Of a stretch of 64,000 bases of DNA, positions 10,601 to 20,017 are shown one piece after another. Each line of letters begins with the position of its first letter. Within the stretch, counting starts at the first letter, position 1. The stretch is taken from positions 9,902,225-9,966,224 of the forward strand of contig OY720347.1 of the NCBI GenBank assembly GCA_963082975.1, written 5' to 3'. Source of the DNA: Labia minor (Eukaryota; Arthropoda; Insecta; Dermaptera; Spongiphoridae). Both the position numbers and the translations under genes were made by a program. The notes beneath the pieces were generated by a model, which saw only the letters and a program-made list of their open reading frames with translations, was not told the origin of the DNA and ran no database searches.

Positions 10601-11769
10601 ATAGGATTATTGTGATAAGGTTGGAAATAATAAAAATAAAGCAAAACAGAAGATAAAACCAACTAGAAACTATAAAAAAATAATAATTATTAAAAAATTA
10701 TAAAAGGATAATAGCCGCATGAATAAATTTAAAATTAGAATTTAAAAATTATATCTCAATTCTTACGACAAAATTATTTTAGATATCACTTTAAGGAGGC
10801 ATAACAAACCCTAAAATCTTCTTAATTATGAAATTAAATAATTGAAACAAATTTAATGAATCTAATAAAATTATTTTTTATTATATTTGCTTGTATTCAG
10901 GTAAAAATACACTGTTAAATTCTATTGAGTTGTTAAATAACGAGTAAGTATATACTTATATGTCAATTAGTTGATGAATGATGATTACAATATTGAATAC
11001 TAATAAAAAATGCTAAAAAAACTTTAATATAAAGGCTGGTAGTTGTTGAAGTCTTGATACTATAGAAAGGGTCGAAATTTAATTTTATTTAATACTTCCC
11101 TTATACTCCTAATTGATATATTAATCAAATTATCAAATTATTTTAAAAATTATTTTTAAAAATAATTTTTTACTATTTATAAATTTATTTTAATATTTTT
11201 AAAATGAGTAATAAAAAAACAAATAAAATGGGTTTCTAAATGCCTCAGATAAATAGAAAATAAAAATATGGATCTATAAAAAAAAAAATTATTTTTCAAA
11301 AACATAATAAAATTTTATTTATATATAAATATAAATTATATGAATTTACATTTAAATATATATTAAATATATATAAAATGAATTTTAATTTTAATATTTT
11401 GAATTATTAATAATAATATTTAATGTTTTTTTTTCATTGTCATTTATTTTAAAACAATTCTATTTATCATTTTTATAATTAAAATACGATTAATTTTTTT
11501 TATTTATTTTATTTATAAAATCAAATATTTATTTTACACTAAGTCCTAGAATGTATAGATATCAGAAGGGAAGACACATCTTCCCTCGGCCCACCAAGAT
11601 ATTCCACACAATTTATATATCATATACTTAATAATATTTTACTTATTCATTTATTTACAGTTCTAATTTACAAAGTTTAGCAGAACTATATACACTATTT
11701 ATAACATTGGTACAATCTACCACCTCGCATAATTTGATGCTAGGGGAAGAAAGTAAAAATAAAAAATAA
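4640..11769 (+). CDS. Eight-exon gene, protein of about 290 residues, family not recognised
   Basis: Coding exons: 4640-4753, 5065-5206, 7841-8044 (or from 7829), 8143-8244, 9385-9468, 9575-9649, 10901-10943 and 11661-11769 (TAA). All introns are GT-AG and the reading frame is continuous across every junction. The protein starts MTREEAISFLQEIKYNLDYL. It has a Q/P-rich linker near residues 89-105, then a helix-rich part with TDEDYEELLERLRVADFLY, EEVIYQLAKVMFS, EALQKFTNFLEGEAEQG and KKVLDVLIASLTDTL. It ends with an NNDSNLQSLAELYTLFITLV segment and a lysine-rich tail. I see no signal peptide or convincing membrane segment. The exons are much less AT-rich than the introns, and the amphipathic helices argue for real coding sequence. 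The ATG sits directly after a splice acceptor, so an upstream untranslated or coding exon is likely. I do not recognise the family and assign no function. Confidence 0.8.
5322..5445 (+). repeat. 3' fragment of tRNA-derived SINE
   Basis: Matches the tail of the SINE at 62986: ATAAAGGTTGAAAGGATCTG, then a 'gttgtactgatcat' segment, then ATTGATAGGCGCTGTCCTT. The tRNA-like head is absent. It lies in the second intron of gene 1. Confidence 0.65.
5816..5957 (+). mobile_element. Short terminal-inverted-repeat MITE
   Basis: The ends are ATACAGTCATTGGCCCCCT and, reversed on the right, ATACAGTTATGGGCCCCCT: an inverted repeat of about 19 bp around a 140-bp element. The CAGT ends suggest hAT, but no clear target duplication was found. 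It sits 20 bp from the next element (5978), in the second intron of gene 1. Confidence 0.6.
5978..6553 (+). mobile_element. Family C Helentron-like element, copy 1
   Basis: The left end is ACCGACCGACG. Near the right end the same sequence occurs inverted (CGTCGGTCGGT), followed by a hairpin GACCTGGCCACAGGTC (6-bp stem, GCCA loop) and AACTTATTTT. A (GTCC/GTCT)n microsatellite lies in the 5' third, followed by CGGCTCAACCGATTTTGATG, AAATTTGGTATATTTACTTA and the dyad GACGTCATCCAGCC...GACGTCACAGCC. It has no coding capacity. The layout (terminal repeat at the 5' end, subterminal partner plus hairpin at the 3' end) is that of non-autonomous Helentrons. Confidence 0.75.
6671..6859 (-). CDS. Possible nested small ORF, 62 residues
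   Basis: A single-exon ORF on the strand opposite gene 1, inside its second intron. It begins MQNVSENKWSPLKGNLIKL, has a predicted helical middle (LIEELVKENV), and ends in a basic then acidic tail (KSRKNKSSDSDD), a composition common in small nuclear proteins. An AATAAA-like hexamer follows the stop within about 15 bp. Codon composition is less AT-rich than the surrounding intron. There is no recognised family, so chance cannot be excluded, and a retrocopy fragment is another possibility. Confidence 0.3.
   Translation of the reverse strand: MQNVSENKWSPLKGNLIKLIEELVKENVSSPLSPRKQPINTFSIQFIFHSKSRKNKSSDSDD
7076..7585. mobile_element. Near-perfect 510-bp palindrome (foldback MITE, family I copy 1)
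   Basis: The left arm (about 7076-7318) runs from GGTAATTGTTTAGTAAAACC to the stretch AACCACCAGAGGGCTCCACT. The right arm (about 7352-7585) repeats it in reverse complement with only a few differences. The arms, about 230 bp each, flank a short AT-rich loop rich in ATTAATTAATT. There is no ORF of note. High arm identity suggests recent insertion or ongoing arm-to-arm conversion. It lies in the second intron of gene 1, so it would form a long hairpin in the pre-mRNA. Diverged relatives occur at 47384 and 55350. Confidence 0.85.
8425..8871 (-). mobile_element. Internally deleted mariner-like element
   Basis: Terminal repeats are ACGAGGGAGGGATGAAAAG (continuing TTTCCGGC) on the left and, inverted on the right, GCCGGAAACTTTTCACCCC then CACTCGT. 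The element is flanked by TA. On the minus strand an interior piece reads SAEHVRNILHNHLNMEKLCE then RWVC, the DNA-binding to catalytic linker typical of mariner transposases, followed by stops. The catalytic domain is absent. It lies in the intron between exons ending at 8244 and starting at 9385. Confidence 0.75.
8887..9268 (+). mobile_element. hAT-type MITE (TIR CAGGGGTCGCCAAA)
   Basis: Left end CAGGGGTCGCCAAAGTGG and right end AAAAAGTTTGGCGACCACTG form an inverted repeat. The interior has the couplet GGTCTATATAGACC and GGGGTCGAATGGGG and no ORF. Only the last five bases of the flanks match (TAAAT), so the target duplication is degraded. Confidence 0.7.
9720..10560 (+). other. Highly AT-rich intron
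   Basis: Part of the intron between the gene 1 exons ending 9649 and starting 10901. It is almost pure A/T with TA, ATT and AAAT microsatellites. No gene or structured element was seen. Confidence 0.5.
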
Positions 11770-11799
11770 ATACAAATACAAAAAACAAACAAAACAGTA

Positions 11800-11805
11800 A
11801 ATAAA
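11800..11805 (+). promoter_or_regulatory. Polyadenylation signal AATAAA for gene 1
   Basis: A canonical hexamer about 30 bp after the gene 1 stop at 11767-11769, followed by a TA-rich stretch. A second AATAAA overlaps the stop codon itself. Confidence 0.5.
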
Positions 11806-11879
11806 TTTATATATATATATATATAAGTACCAAATCAATCTATTCGTTTTTAATAAAGGCTCTTAGCCTAACAGCTGGC

Positions 11880-12310
11880 TTATTATTTTCACACTCTCTT
11901 CACCAATAAACTATTAAGAAATTCCTCCTAACTTTAGTCTCCCATGTAGTGCTCCCTCAAGCTGTTTATTCATTCATATCAGCCATACGATTCTTTGGGA
12001 GAAATTATACGCTCAGCTAAAATAATAATGATATTGAAAGATTTTTACGATAAAGTGTATATTTTAATTGGTAAAAATGAGGCAGGATCTCCGTCGATAG
12101 GAATAACTAAAGGGGTTTTTCAGGGGAATATCTTAAGCCCCTTGTTTCCTCTTTTCCTTGCGGACTTCACAGGTTTTCTTGTGAGGATTGGTTACAGGGG
12201 TGGGTGGGTCTTGACTCTTCAAGGGAGATCTCTCCCTTTTCTATCCAGATGATCTGCTCATTTTTGAGAATATGCCCTTTCAAACCAATTCTAGATCAAT
12301 TTGAATAAAT
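11880..12310 (+). pseudogene. Non-LTR retrotransposon reverse transcriptase fragment
   Basis: Between two convergent genes. In shifting frames it reads ISHTILWEKL, then RSAKIIMILKDFYDKVYILI, then TKGVFQGNILSPLF with LFLADFTGFLV, then FLYPDDLLIFE. These match the RT palm blocks of LINEs: the QG..LSP motif and the Y-x-DD catalytic box, here YPDD where YADD is usual. At least two frameshifts break it and both ends of the LINE are missing. The copy is inactive and the clade cannot be named. Confidence 0.75.
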
Positions 12311-12654
12311 AAAACTAAGGACCATTTGCGACAGGCAGGATCTCTTGATCTAGTAAAAAGGTATTTCACAATACTATAATCTCTCTTTTGGGAATACTTT
12401 TTATTTAAAGTCATTGTTGACATTTTCTGGATAAGATCAAAAATGAGCAATTACTTACATAAATTAACAGGTTAATCTTAATTATTAAGTTAGAATTAAT
12501 GTACCAAAGTTATATTAGCCCTTTAAAATGAATATATAAGATTTGGTCTTTTCTCATATATAAGTCGGTATATAATAATTTAAAAATTAACTACTTTCAT
12601 TTAAGACATTCAATTATAAAAAATAATAATTAAATTTAATTAAATTATATTATA

Positions 12655-12815
12655 TTTTTACACGCTTTTATTTAGTTTAACCCGTGTCGTGTCGTCAAAT
12701 CTTGCAACGTGAATTTGACCCACTTCCCAATGTTCGAATGAGCTGAAATTTCGCATACATATTTGACTCCGATGACAATGCAATATTCTGGTTCATCCTA
12801 GGTCATTAAATTAAA
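12655..12815 (+). repeat. Fragment resembling insect interspersed repeats
   Basis: Contains CGTGTCGTGTCGTCAAATC, AACGTGAATTTGACCCACTT and GAGCTGAAATTTCGCATACA. The last is a weak echo of the GAGCTAGAATAATGAAATTTGG block of family A. No ends could be defined. Confidence 0.35.
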
Positions 12816-12996
12816 TAATTTATTCTAAAAGTTATCATTTTAATTAAATTAATTTAAATCTTGTTTAATTATTTTGCAAAAATAAGATATTTTTTTAATT
12901 TAAATGAATATCAAAGTAATGGCGATATTGTTTTTGAAAAGATATATGTATATATAAACCAATAATCTAATAATCATAATAATCAGTCCCTTATAC

Positions 12997-13282
12997 CAGT
13001 GGCCGGCAACAAGGTGCCCGCGAAGCCATTTCAAGTGCCCGTAAACTTTTGAAAATTTTCGATTTTTTTTCAATATGGTTCTAAAAAATAAAGGGTAAGA
13101 TGATTTCCGGGCAAGACTTTTGAACATTTTCGATTTTTTTCCAATATGGTTCTAAAAAAAAAAGTCAGATGATTTTGCGATGCTCTGAAACATTTTCGAT
13201 TTTTCAATATGGCCAAGTGTGTCCACCCCTGTTATATTATTTCAGAGATGTGCCCGACTATTAAAAAGGTTGCCGACCCCCG
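12997..13282 (+). mobile_element. hAT-type MITE with internal tandem module
   Basis: Ends CAGTGGCCGGCAACA and GGTTGCCGACCCCCG. Flanks CCTTATAC and CCCTATAC agree at 7 of 8 positions, a hAT-sized target duplication. The interior is about 2.5 tandem copies of a module of about 65 bp containing ATTTTCGATTTTTT and CAATATGGTTCTAAAAA. The same module occurs in hAT MITEs with different ends elsewhere in the window. The minus ORF at 12900-13127 is a shadow. Confidence 0.75.
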
Positions 13283-13621
13283 CCCTATACCACCGATTTA
13301 ATATATAGAATTTTTAGGTGAAGAATCGACCTGAATTAGATTTCAACATTCACACTATAACCTCAAATCATAAACCGGGCGAAATTTCTTTCAAGACTTA
13401 AAAAAAAACCTTTTTAAAAACACGCTTATATTTAATGCACCAACAAGGAGAAAATAATTTCACCACACACACCACGATTTCCTTATATTTAATCATATCT
13501 AAAAAATGAACCTCGCCGAGTGCATCGATATTTAAAAATAAAAATAAAAATAATAAACAATTCTGAGAGAGCTGGCTAAAATGGAGATATATTCCAAAAA
13601 GAGCCAAAAAAATTACTTTTT

Positions 13622-15481
13622 TTACAATTCTACAACTACAGGAAGATCATCATCATCTTCCAATTCAAGATCACTAAAATCCCATCCAAATTTACTAGAA
13701 AGATTGTCTTGGAATTTTTTAAATTTACATTTAGAATGATCTTCTAAATCAATAGGTACATTTCTAAATAATAATCTAAGATGATGATAGATAAAATTAT
13801 TATTAGCAACAATGTCCACTAAAAAATCTTCAGGAATTTCTAACAATTGTGCTTTTAAAACTAATAAAAAGTTTACAAACACTTCTTTGTGTTTAATAAT
13901 TGCATTTTCTGATTTGCATAGAATGGAAATCATTTTTTTCCAATGTTCGAATGCTTCTAAACTGTGGCCAATTAGAAAACAAATAAAAGTCATTTGAAGT
14001 TCGCCAAGATATTCGATAGGCCTAAAAATAAAAATAAAATATAATCTAAAATAGGCTGTAGTTTAAACAATAAACATAAAAGAAAATAAATAATTTTCAA
14101 GAATTCTTCGAAAAATTATTTCTATAATTTCTATTCTATGTCAATAATTAATGTAGAAATATCTTTACCTGTCATATTTATTAAACATTAAATGTAAGAT
14201 ATATGAAGAATCCAAAGAATGCCTTGTAATTTCGGAAGGAGATGAATTTTCAGGATAATTTCTTTCAGGAAAACTTGTCAATCGCAATGCTGTGCCAGGT
14301 ACTGGTTGTAAATTAGGCAACAATTCTTCCTCTTTTTCTTCAATTGTAGATGGTCTTAATTTCTTACCCATTTGGGAATTATTATCTTTTGGAATTGATC
14401 TTAATTCTAATGCAGATTGTATCTTTCCAGATTTCGGAGTTATTCTAGATATTAGATCATCATTAATAAAATTTGTAAGTTTTGTCCATTTATTCCAGAT
14501 TTCAAATGGATATACTCCAAGAAAACGATCTAAATTAGGTAGATCCCCTCTTAAACGATCTATTTCTTCTTGAGTAACTTCTGAAAAATAATTATAATAT
14601 TGTAATGAATAATTGAAAGTATTTTTAAATTAGAACAAAATATAATCGAAAATATAAATCAAATACTAGAAATATTATTGGATATTTAGTTTAAATTTAA
14701 TTAATTAAATTGTTTAATATACAATTCAATAAATCATTAGAAGCTCTATCGAGACATTTTTTTAAGTTTAGTTTTAATTTCATAAGTATTCAAAGAAAAA
14801 GTTACAAACACAAAATCAATATCAAATTTATTGTACATAATTCTAATTTAAATTATTAATTTACTTTAATATGCAGAGTGATCAAAAATTTATTCAAAAA
14901 GGTTACTTTATCAAAAAAAACTATTACTTAAATCAATTAAACTGAAATAAAGTCTTGATATTTATGCATGTTATTAAAATTATATAAATGTTTATATACC
15001 TTTGTCACAGAGATCTTCTTTATCATTATCCCAATATTTCAAAACGATTTCAGACTTCTTAAAATTATGCATAAATCCTATTCTTGGTGCTAAATCTCCA
15101 TGTTTATTGACAGCACTTAAAATACAAATAAATAATATAATTAAAATATTATTTTTTTTATAAAATATATATTAGAAAGTTCATTAAAAAAATATCAATA
15201 TATCATTATTTTACATTTATGGTAATAAATTAGAATTCATAGATATTGTAAAAATTGTATAAAATAACAAATGGATAAATTGACAAATAATTCATATAAA
15301 TGTTTTACCTAATGTGAATATAATGTATACCAGGAGGAATCATTTTTACACCTTTAAATCTTTCTCCTGTATTCCATGATTTCATGTCAATTCCAAATTC
15401 AACACCTGGTGGAACATTTAATATTGCCAATGTTCCACCTTCAAATAAAAGTCTTTTGGCTAAATCTTGATTAATTTCCAT
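13622..15481 (-). CDS. AAR2: AAR2, U5 snRNP assembly / splicing factor
   Basis: Coding exons in order of translation: 15481-15309, 15115-15000, 14580-14169 and 14021-13622 (TAA), giving 366 residues with GT-AG introns. AAR2 binds Prp8 and holds it in a U5 snRNP precursor, where it is later exchanged for Brr2. It acts in the cytoplasm and nucleus during spliceosome biogenesis. The match to animal AAR2 is clear: [10 protein letters not shown] near the start, [20 protein letters not shown] then [29 protein letters not shown] with [35 protein letters not shown] then [23 protein letters not shown], and a C-terminal [10 protein letters not shown] with PVVVEL. Length is close to the human protein (384). 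The start is the first ATG of the homologous region. It is convergent with gene 1 and divergent from the MBD5/6-like gene. No defects are seen. Confidence 0.97.
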
Positions 15482-16530
15482 TAGATTTAAGATTATTTAT
15501 TTCTATTTTCTTGACTTTTTATTTACTCAAAAAGTCATTTGAGATTTGGAAATTTGTAAAATTAAATTTAATCAAAATAGAGCAAGTTCAGAAATGTTCA
15601 GCGGTACTTTTGAAAATAAAAAATAATAAAAATGTTTATAAATGTAATTTATTAACTTTTATATAAAATTAATTAATTAAAATATAAGAGAGTAGATAAA
15701 TTTAACTATAAATATATATATATATATAAATATATATATGTATACATATGTTTAGTAATAAATCATATTTATACATATATTTTAAATTTACCGGGTTTTA
15801 AAATTTAATAATTTAATGATACAAGTCAATTAAATATATTTATATATATATATTTAATATATAATTTATATAAGAATTAATAATTATATTTTTTAAAATT
15901 TTAGTTTTTTAACTTTTTACAACATATATAATTATTTTAATATATATTCATATTTTTTAAAAAAAATATTACATATATATATTTTTACATGTGAAAAATT
16001 ATTTTTATAGAAAATAAATTTTTTTTTGTTTATATTTTATAATTTTGATTTGTATTTCTTATTTAAAATATGTGAGTGTGTGAGTGAAGAATTTTGATGA
16101 ATTTATGAACGCTCTCTATTTCATCGGAGCTCAAAAGTTGTGCAATGAATGCTGGGAGAAATTAGAGCAACCATATTTTTACTGAGTGTCCATCTGTGAC
16201 TATGTGTATATATATATATATGTGTGTATATATATATGTGTGTATGTTTTCTTGGAGGGAAATTAATTAATTAATTTATGTTCTATAAATGTTTTATAGT
16301 TTGGTATAAATTCTTTAGTTATGAAGTTTTTTAAATTAAAGTGGTACAGATAAATATATATATTTGTGTGAGTATATATATATATATATATATGCATATT
16401 TCTATGTATGTATATATATATATATATTAACAAGTAGTTATTCATTTAACCCTGAATGTTGTTAATGTTGGTTCATTTAATATATATTATATTATTTCAA
16501 GTGAATGACATTGATTTGTAGAAATAACAT
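15482..16530. promoter_or_regulatory. Divergent intergenic region (AAR2 / MBD5/6-like gene)
   Basis: About 1.1 kb between the AAR2 start codon and the candidate 5' exon of the next gene. Such head-to-head spacing suggests a shared or adjacent promoter. It holds TA/TG microsatellites (about 15713-15740, 16205-16245 and 16365-16430) and one less AT-rich patch at about 16075-16195. No defined promoter motif can be asserted. Confidence 0.35.
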
Positions 16531-16589
16531 TGTTACCTATAATTGTTTGATATTTTTGTTGTTCTTGGTGTAATGTCAAAAAGGAATAA

Positions 16590-16631
16590 TTACCGTAAAT
16601 TCGATTCTTATGGATCATCTACGAAATGCAG
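16590..16631 (+). other. Candidate 5' exon end of the MBD5/6-like gene
   Basis: The sequence CTACGAAATGCAG is followed by a strong splice donor GTGAGT at 16632. An ATG at 16610 opens a frame which, joined to the acceptor at 18304, stays open to 18465. The transcription start is unknown. Inferred from the splice donor and position only. Confidence 0.4.
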
Positions 16632-17870
16632 GTGAGTTCATTAGATAAATTATGAGTTTATTGAATATATTTATGTGAGTTATCTCATTTCTATATAGTA
16701 AATTGATGGATTTCATCAAAATTTACTTGATTAGATTTGAAAGATCTTTTCATTTTGACATATTTGTCAAAAGTTACTATTCTACAAATGTTAGAAATCA
16801 ATTGTTTATATTTTGATATTTTGACTCTTTATATGTCAATAATATAGAATCATTTGAACATTAAATTATAGACATTTTCTATAAATAAGGAAATAATAAT
16901 TTTCCATTTAATTTATCTAAATTTCACCCATATTATGTTTAATATAATAAATAAATAATATCAAAATTTATAATTTATCTTATAAATATAACTACATTAA
17001 TAAATATAATAAAATTATTAATTTAATTATATATTATTTTTAAATTTCATTTTATTAGCTGTCATTTGACAAATTTCATTCTCATTATTAAAAATAAGCT
17101 TTTATATTAATTTATACCATTAAATATGTATTACAAGGTTTTTCATATAATCACATTCCCTTTTACAAATTATAATTTTATATTGTCTATAAAATGTGTG
17201 TATAAAATTGTAAATGGTTTATTAATTGTATTCTTTTTTTTAAATAGATATATAATTATTCTAAAATAATTTTTTAATTAATAAAATTTTTATATTTTTT
17301 TACTAAATATAATTTATAAATTGTTTTAATATCTATTATTTTATTAATTTATTTAAATAAAAATATGTACCGTCCTATCAAAATCACTAATAAAATTTTA
17401 TTTTTATATTTAAATATGATATTTAAGCAATTTTTTTAGGAAACAATTTATTCTAATTTAATCACTTAATGGATATTTTATTATAAATATAACAATAATT
17501 CAATTAAAACTTAAATTAAATGTATAGCTTTTTAATCGAATATTGTTTTATTTTCTGTCTTCAATGAACAAAGATGCATTCAAAAGTATTAAAATAATTT
17601 TAAATCCATCAATTTTTATAATTGAAAATGAAAACAAAATAATATCGTTATTATTATCAAATTTTATGATATTTAGAATCTATTAAATCAGTAATACGAA
17701 TCGTTCTTTCGATTAAATCACCTTTAGAATTTCAATTAAAATCATTTTGTAACTCATTGTCAATTTCATTGCAATATTTTTCCTGTATTTCTGAATTATA
17801 AATATATATAAAATAAATGGAACCATAAATTATCCATAATCACTAAATTATTAAAGCTTTGATGGCTGTT
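16632..17870 (+). other. AT-rich intronic stretch
   Basis: Presumed first intron of the MBD5/6-like gene. It has long A/T runs and no recognisable element until the foldback at about 17874. Confidence 0.4.
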
Positions 17871-17873
17871 TTT

Positions 17874-18112
17874 ATTTATAAGGGGATTTTGTAAATAAAA
17901 CCATATACTGATATTTGTTATTGTAAACTTATTAAAAAAAAAATACAAAATATACACAACGTTTCGATTGGTACTTTTGCAATCGTTATCAAACGACTGC
18001 ACTGTCCGAGCGTCCAGTGCAGAAGTAGCAATCGAAACGTTGTTTATTCTTTGAATAAATTTACAATAACAAATATCAGTATGTGGTTTTATTTACAAAA
18101 TTCCCTTATCCA
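17874..18112. repeat. Foldback pair of retroelement-like tails
   Basis: Two inverted copies of about 100 bp. The left reads ATAAGGGGATTTTGTAAATA...ACAACGTTTCGATTG and the right is its reverse complement, ending CAAAATTCCCTTAT, around a GC-richer centre (ACTGCACTGTCCGAGCGTCC). Each arm carries a stem of the type CGATTG...CAATCG followed by AAACGTTG. A related single copy is at 43083-43226. Such stem plus CGAAACGTTG tails occur at ends of Penelope-like elements, where hammerhead-type motifs are known, but this identity is inference. Confidence 0.55.
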
Positions 18113-18304
18113 TAATCACATGCACTATGTTCATTATTTATTATAAGTTAATTAAATACTATTTATTATATAAATGAAGACACATTTCTCTTAAAATAAA
18201 TATTTTATAAATGAATCTCCAAGAAAATATTTATAAGAATTTAATAAATAATTGAAATATTTTTCCAAAAGATTTCTCTAATCCTGTTTTTGTTTGATTC
18301 CTAG

Positions 18305-18465
18305 GATTTTTGCAGCTTGGTGACGAATTGTTCAAGAGTTTGGCCAGTAATGCATCTGGCCTCTATCGTGACGAGTTTCCTAGACTATGGCTGGAAAGCC
18401 TGAATCGTCTCAACATCAGATTCAGCATTTACAAACGCACGATCCCAATGTGCAAAATGTCGTAG
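18305..18465 (+). other. uORF continuation overlapping the MBD5/6-like start codon
   Basis: If the donor at 16632 joins the acceptor CTAG at 18304, an ORF from ATG 16610 continues through this exon to TAG 18463-18465. It gives 60 residues: MDHLRNAGFLQLGDELFKSL, then ASNASGLYRDEFPRLWLES, then LNRLNIRFSIYKRTIPMCKMS. It is in a different frame from the main ORF and overlaps the main ATG at 18387. Using the stronger-looking acceptor TTTTTGCAG at 18315 instead would end it at a TGA. It could be a regulatory uORF or chance. Confidence 0.35.
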
Positions 18466-19363
18466 TGTATGTGTCCAATGATAATTTAACGTATGCGGTA
18501 AATCAAAATGGGCCCGGCAACAACGGACACCAATTTCAAGCCCCGGGTCAACCTGGTCAGGCATTTCCAACACCCCAGGGAAAACAACAGCCATTACCAC
18601 CTCAACAGCAACCTCGGATACCGTCACGTGAATCACTTCCAGCCAACAAACAATTGGTCACCCAAGGGAATTTTTTTGATGGTTACGCACAACCGTGCCA
18701 AACCGCAACTTATAATAATCCGGAGCTGGGAATTGTCAAATCTGTCCTCGGTGAACAAGCCCACCATCATCAGCAACAACAATCTTGTAATGGTTACGCT
18801 CCTGGTAATTTGGTTACACGAACTCCACAAGCTTATTTTCCGATGGAAAGTGAGGTGGTGGCAACAGCAACCCCAACTCAGACGGCTACGGTGGTCGATG
18901 GCGCCTCTTTCCCGAGGCCGGACTCTGTTCGTTCCGACGCTGCCGAATCCAGTTGTAGTAGTTTAAGTTCAGGTGATGGTGCACAGGGGGAAATGCCACA
19001 AGGGGCAGTGGTCATGTTGAATCAAGTGCGGGGTCCCACACCACAATTGGTCCTCGCTATGGCCCTCCCACAAACACAACCAGTGAGTGTAGTGCATCCT
19101 CAACAACATACCCAACAACAAATGCAATTGCAACAACACCAACAACAACTACAACAGCAACAGCAGCATTTGCAACAACAGCTACAACAATTACAACAAC
19201 AACAATTGCTTCAACAGCAACATCATATACAACAGCAAAATCAACAGCAACAAATTCAACAACATCCACATCCACAAATATCTGCTATTCCTTGTCAACA
19301 ATATATTTGTGTACCAAGTGGATGGAAAAGGCGAAATGTCAATGGGTCTATCATTTATATTAG
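18387..19363 (+). CDS. MBD5/6-like (six-banded type) Q-rich protein, first coding exon only
   Basis: 325 codons plus two bases, ending at the donor AG|GTGAGT at 19364. The ATG at 18387 is preceded in frame by TAG two codons upstream, which fixes the start within this exon. Residues 1-230 are low complexity (Q, P, N, S), with a serine cluster AESSCSSLSSGDGAQGEMPQ. Residues about 235-295 are a polyglutamine/leucine tract made of CAA/CAG codons. The exon ends QQYICVPSGWKRRNVNGSII then YI, which resembles the beginning of the methyl-CpG-binding-like domain of MBD5/MBD6 (VPxGWxR...NG..YIS). The split codon AG-N allows the expected serine. In mammals these proteins scaffold the PR-DUB deubiquitinase on chromatin. 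The remaining domain exons are not in recognisable reach, so the family call rests on about 20 residues plus the Q-rich style. Another MBD/TAM protein is possible. Confidence 0.7.
19085..19280 (+). repeat. CAA/CAG repeat tract encoding polyglutamine
   Basis: An interrupted CAA/CAG array with leucine and histidine codons inside the MBD5/6-like exon. It is likely length-polymorphic. The minus-strand ORF at 19057-19275 is only its complement. Confidence 0.85.
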
Positions 19364-19539
19364 GTGAGTTATACCAATCGTTAAGATTTTCCTTTTTTCA
19401 TCCATGCATGGTCAACTCTATTAATCATATGGTATGTTTTTTTTTGTATGTGTTTTTTAGTATTCAAGCCCTCTAAAACTTTAACATAATTATGTTCCCA
19501 CGAAACAAAATAATATTTTATTCATTGTAGATTTTCATA

Positions 19540-20017
19540 TCTATATATTTAAAAGACAGTTCTATCTCATACTCCTCCTAAACGAGTTATGCGATTTGGG
19601 CCATTCCAATGTCATTGGATAGCCCTCGGGCTAATCTATTAATAGGGGGAAATTCATTGGAAAACAATAAATACTTTTTGAGAAAAGTGACAAAATAATT
19701 TTTTTCTTACATTTTATTATTTTTGACGTCATTTGTGACGTCACATCCAGTGCCTCTTATATCTTATAATATTTTTCAATCTTTTGCGTTTCAATTTCTT
19801 TGCGTGTGAGGGCTCTCACACTGGTCCGCTAATATATAATTAATTTACTGATTAAATTAAAATATATTTTAAATAAGAACACAAAAAAATGAATGTTTTA
19901 TGTAATATACTGATTGAAACAAAATGGATGAAAACCTTTTACTACTTTCAACCAATAAACTCGGAGGTACAGGGGGCGGAGCCTCCGTCTAGGTGTGAAG
20001 GGCACCGAAGCAGCTAG
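19540..20017 (+). mobile_element. Non-autonomous canonical Helitron-like element
   Basis: Starts TCTATATATTTAAAAGAC after an A and ends GGCACCGAAGCAGCTAG before a T, matching the Helitron pattern A|TC...CTAG|T. About 11 nt upstream of the CTAG is a small GGTG...CACC stem, and further upstream GGGGGCGGAGCCTCCG can also fold. Inside are GACGTCATTTGTGACGTC and the palindrome TGTGAGGGCTCTCACA. It has no coding capacity. It lies 176 bp into the long intron. Confidence 0.65.

Noticed and set aside
18508..18966. A 152-codon plus-strand ORF inside the MBD5/6-like exon
   Set aside because: Alternative frame of the Q/P-rich exon. The 18387 frame is longer, has an in-frame upstream stop and ends in the recognisable domain start.
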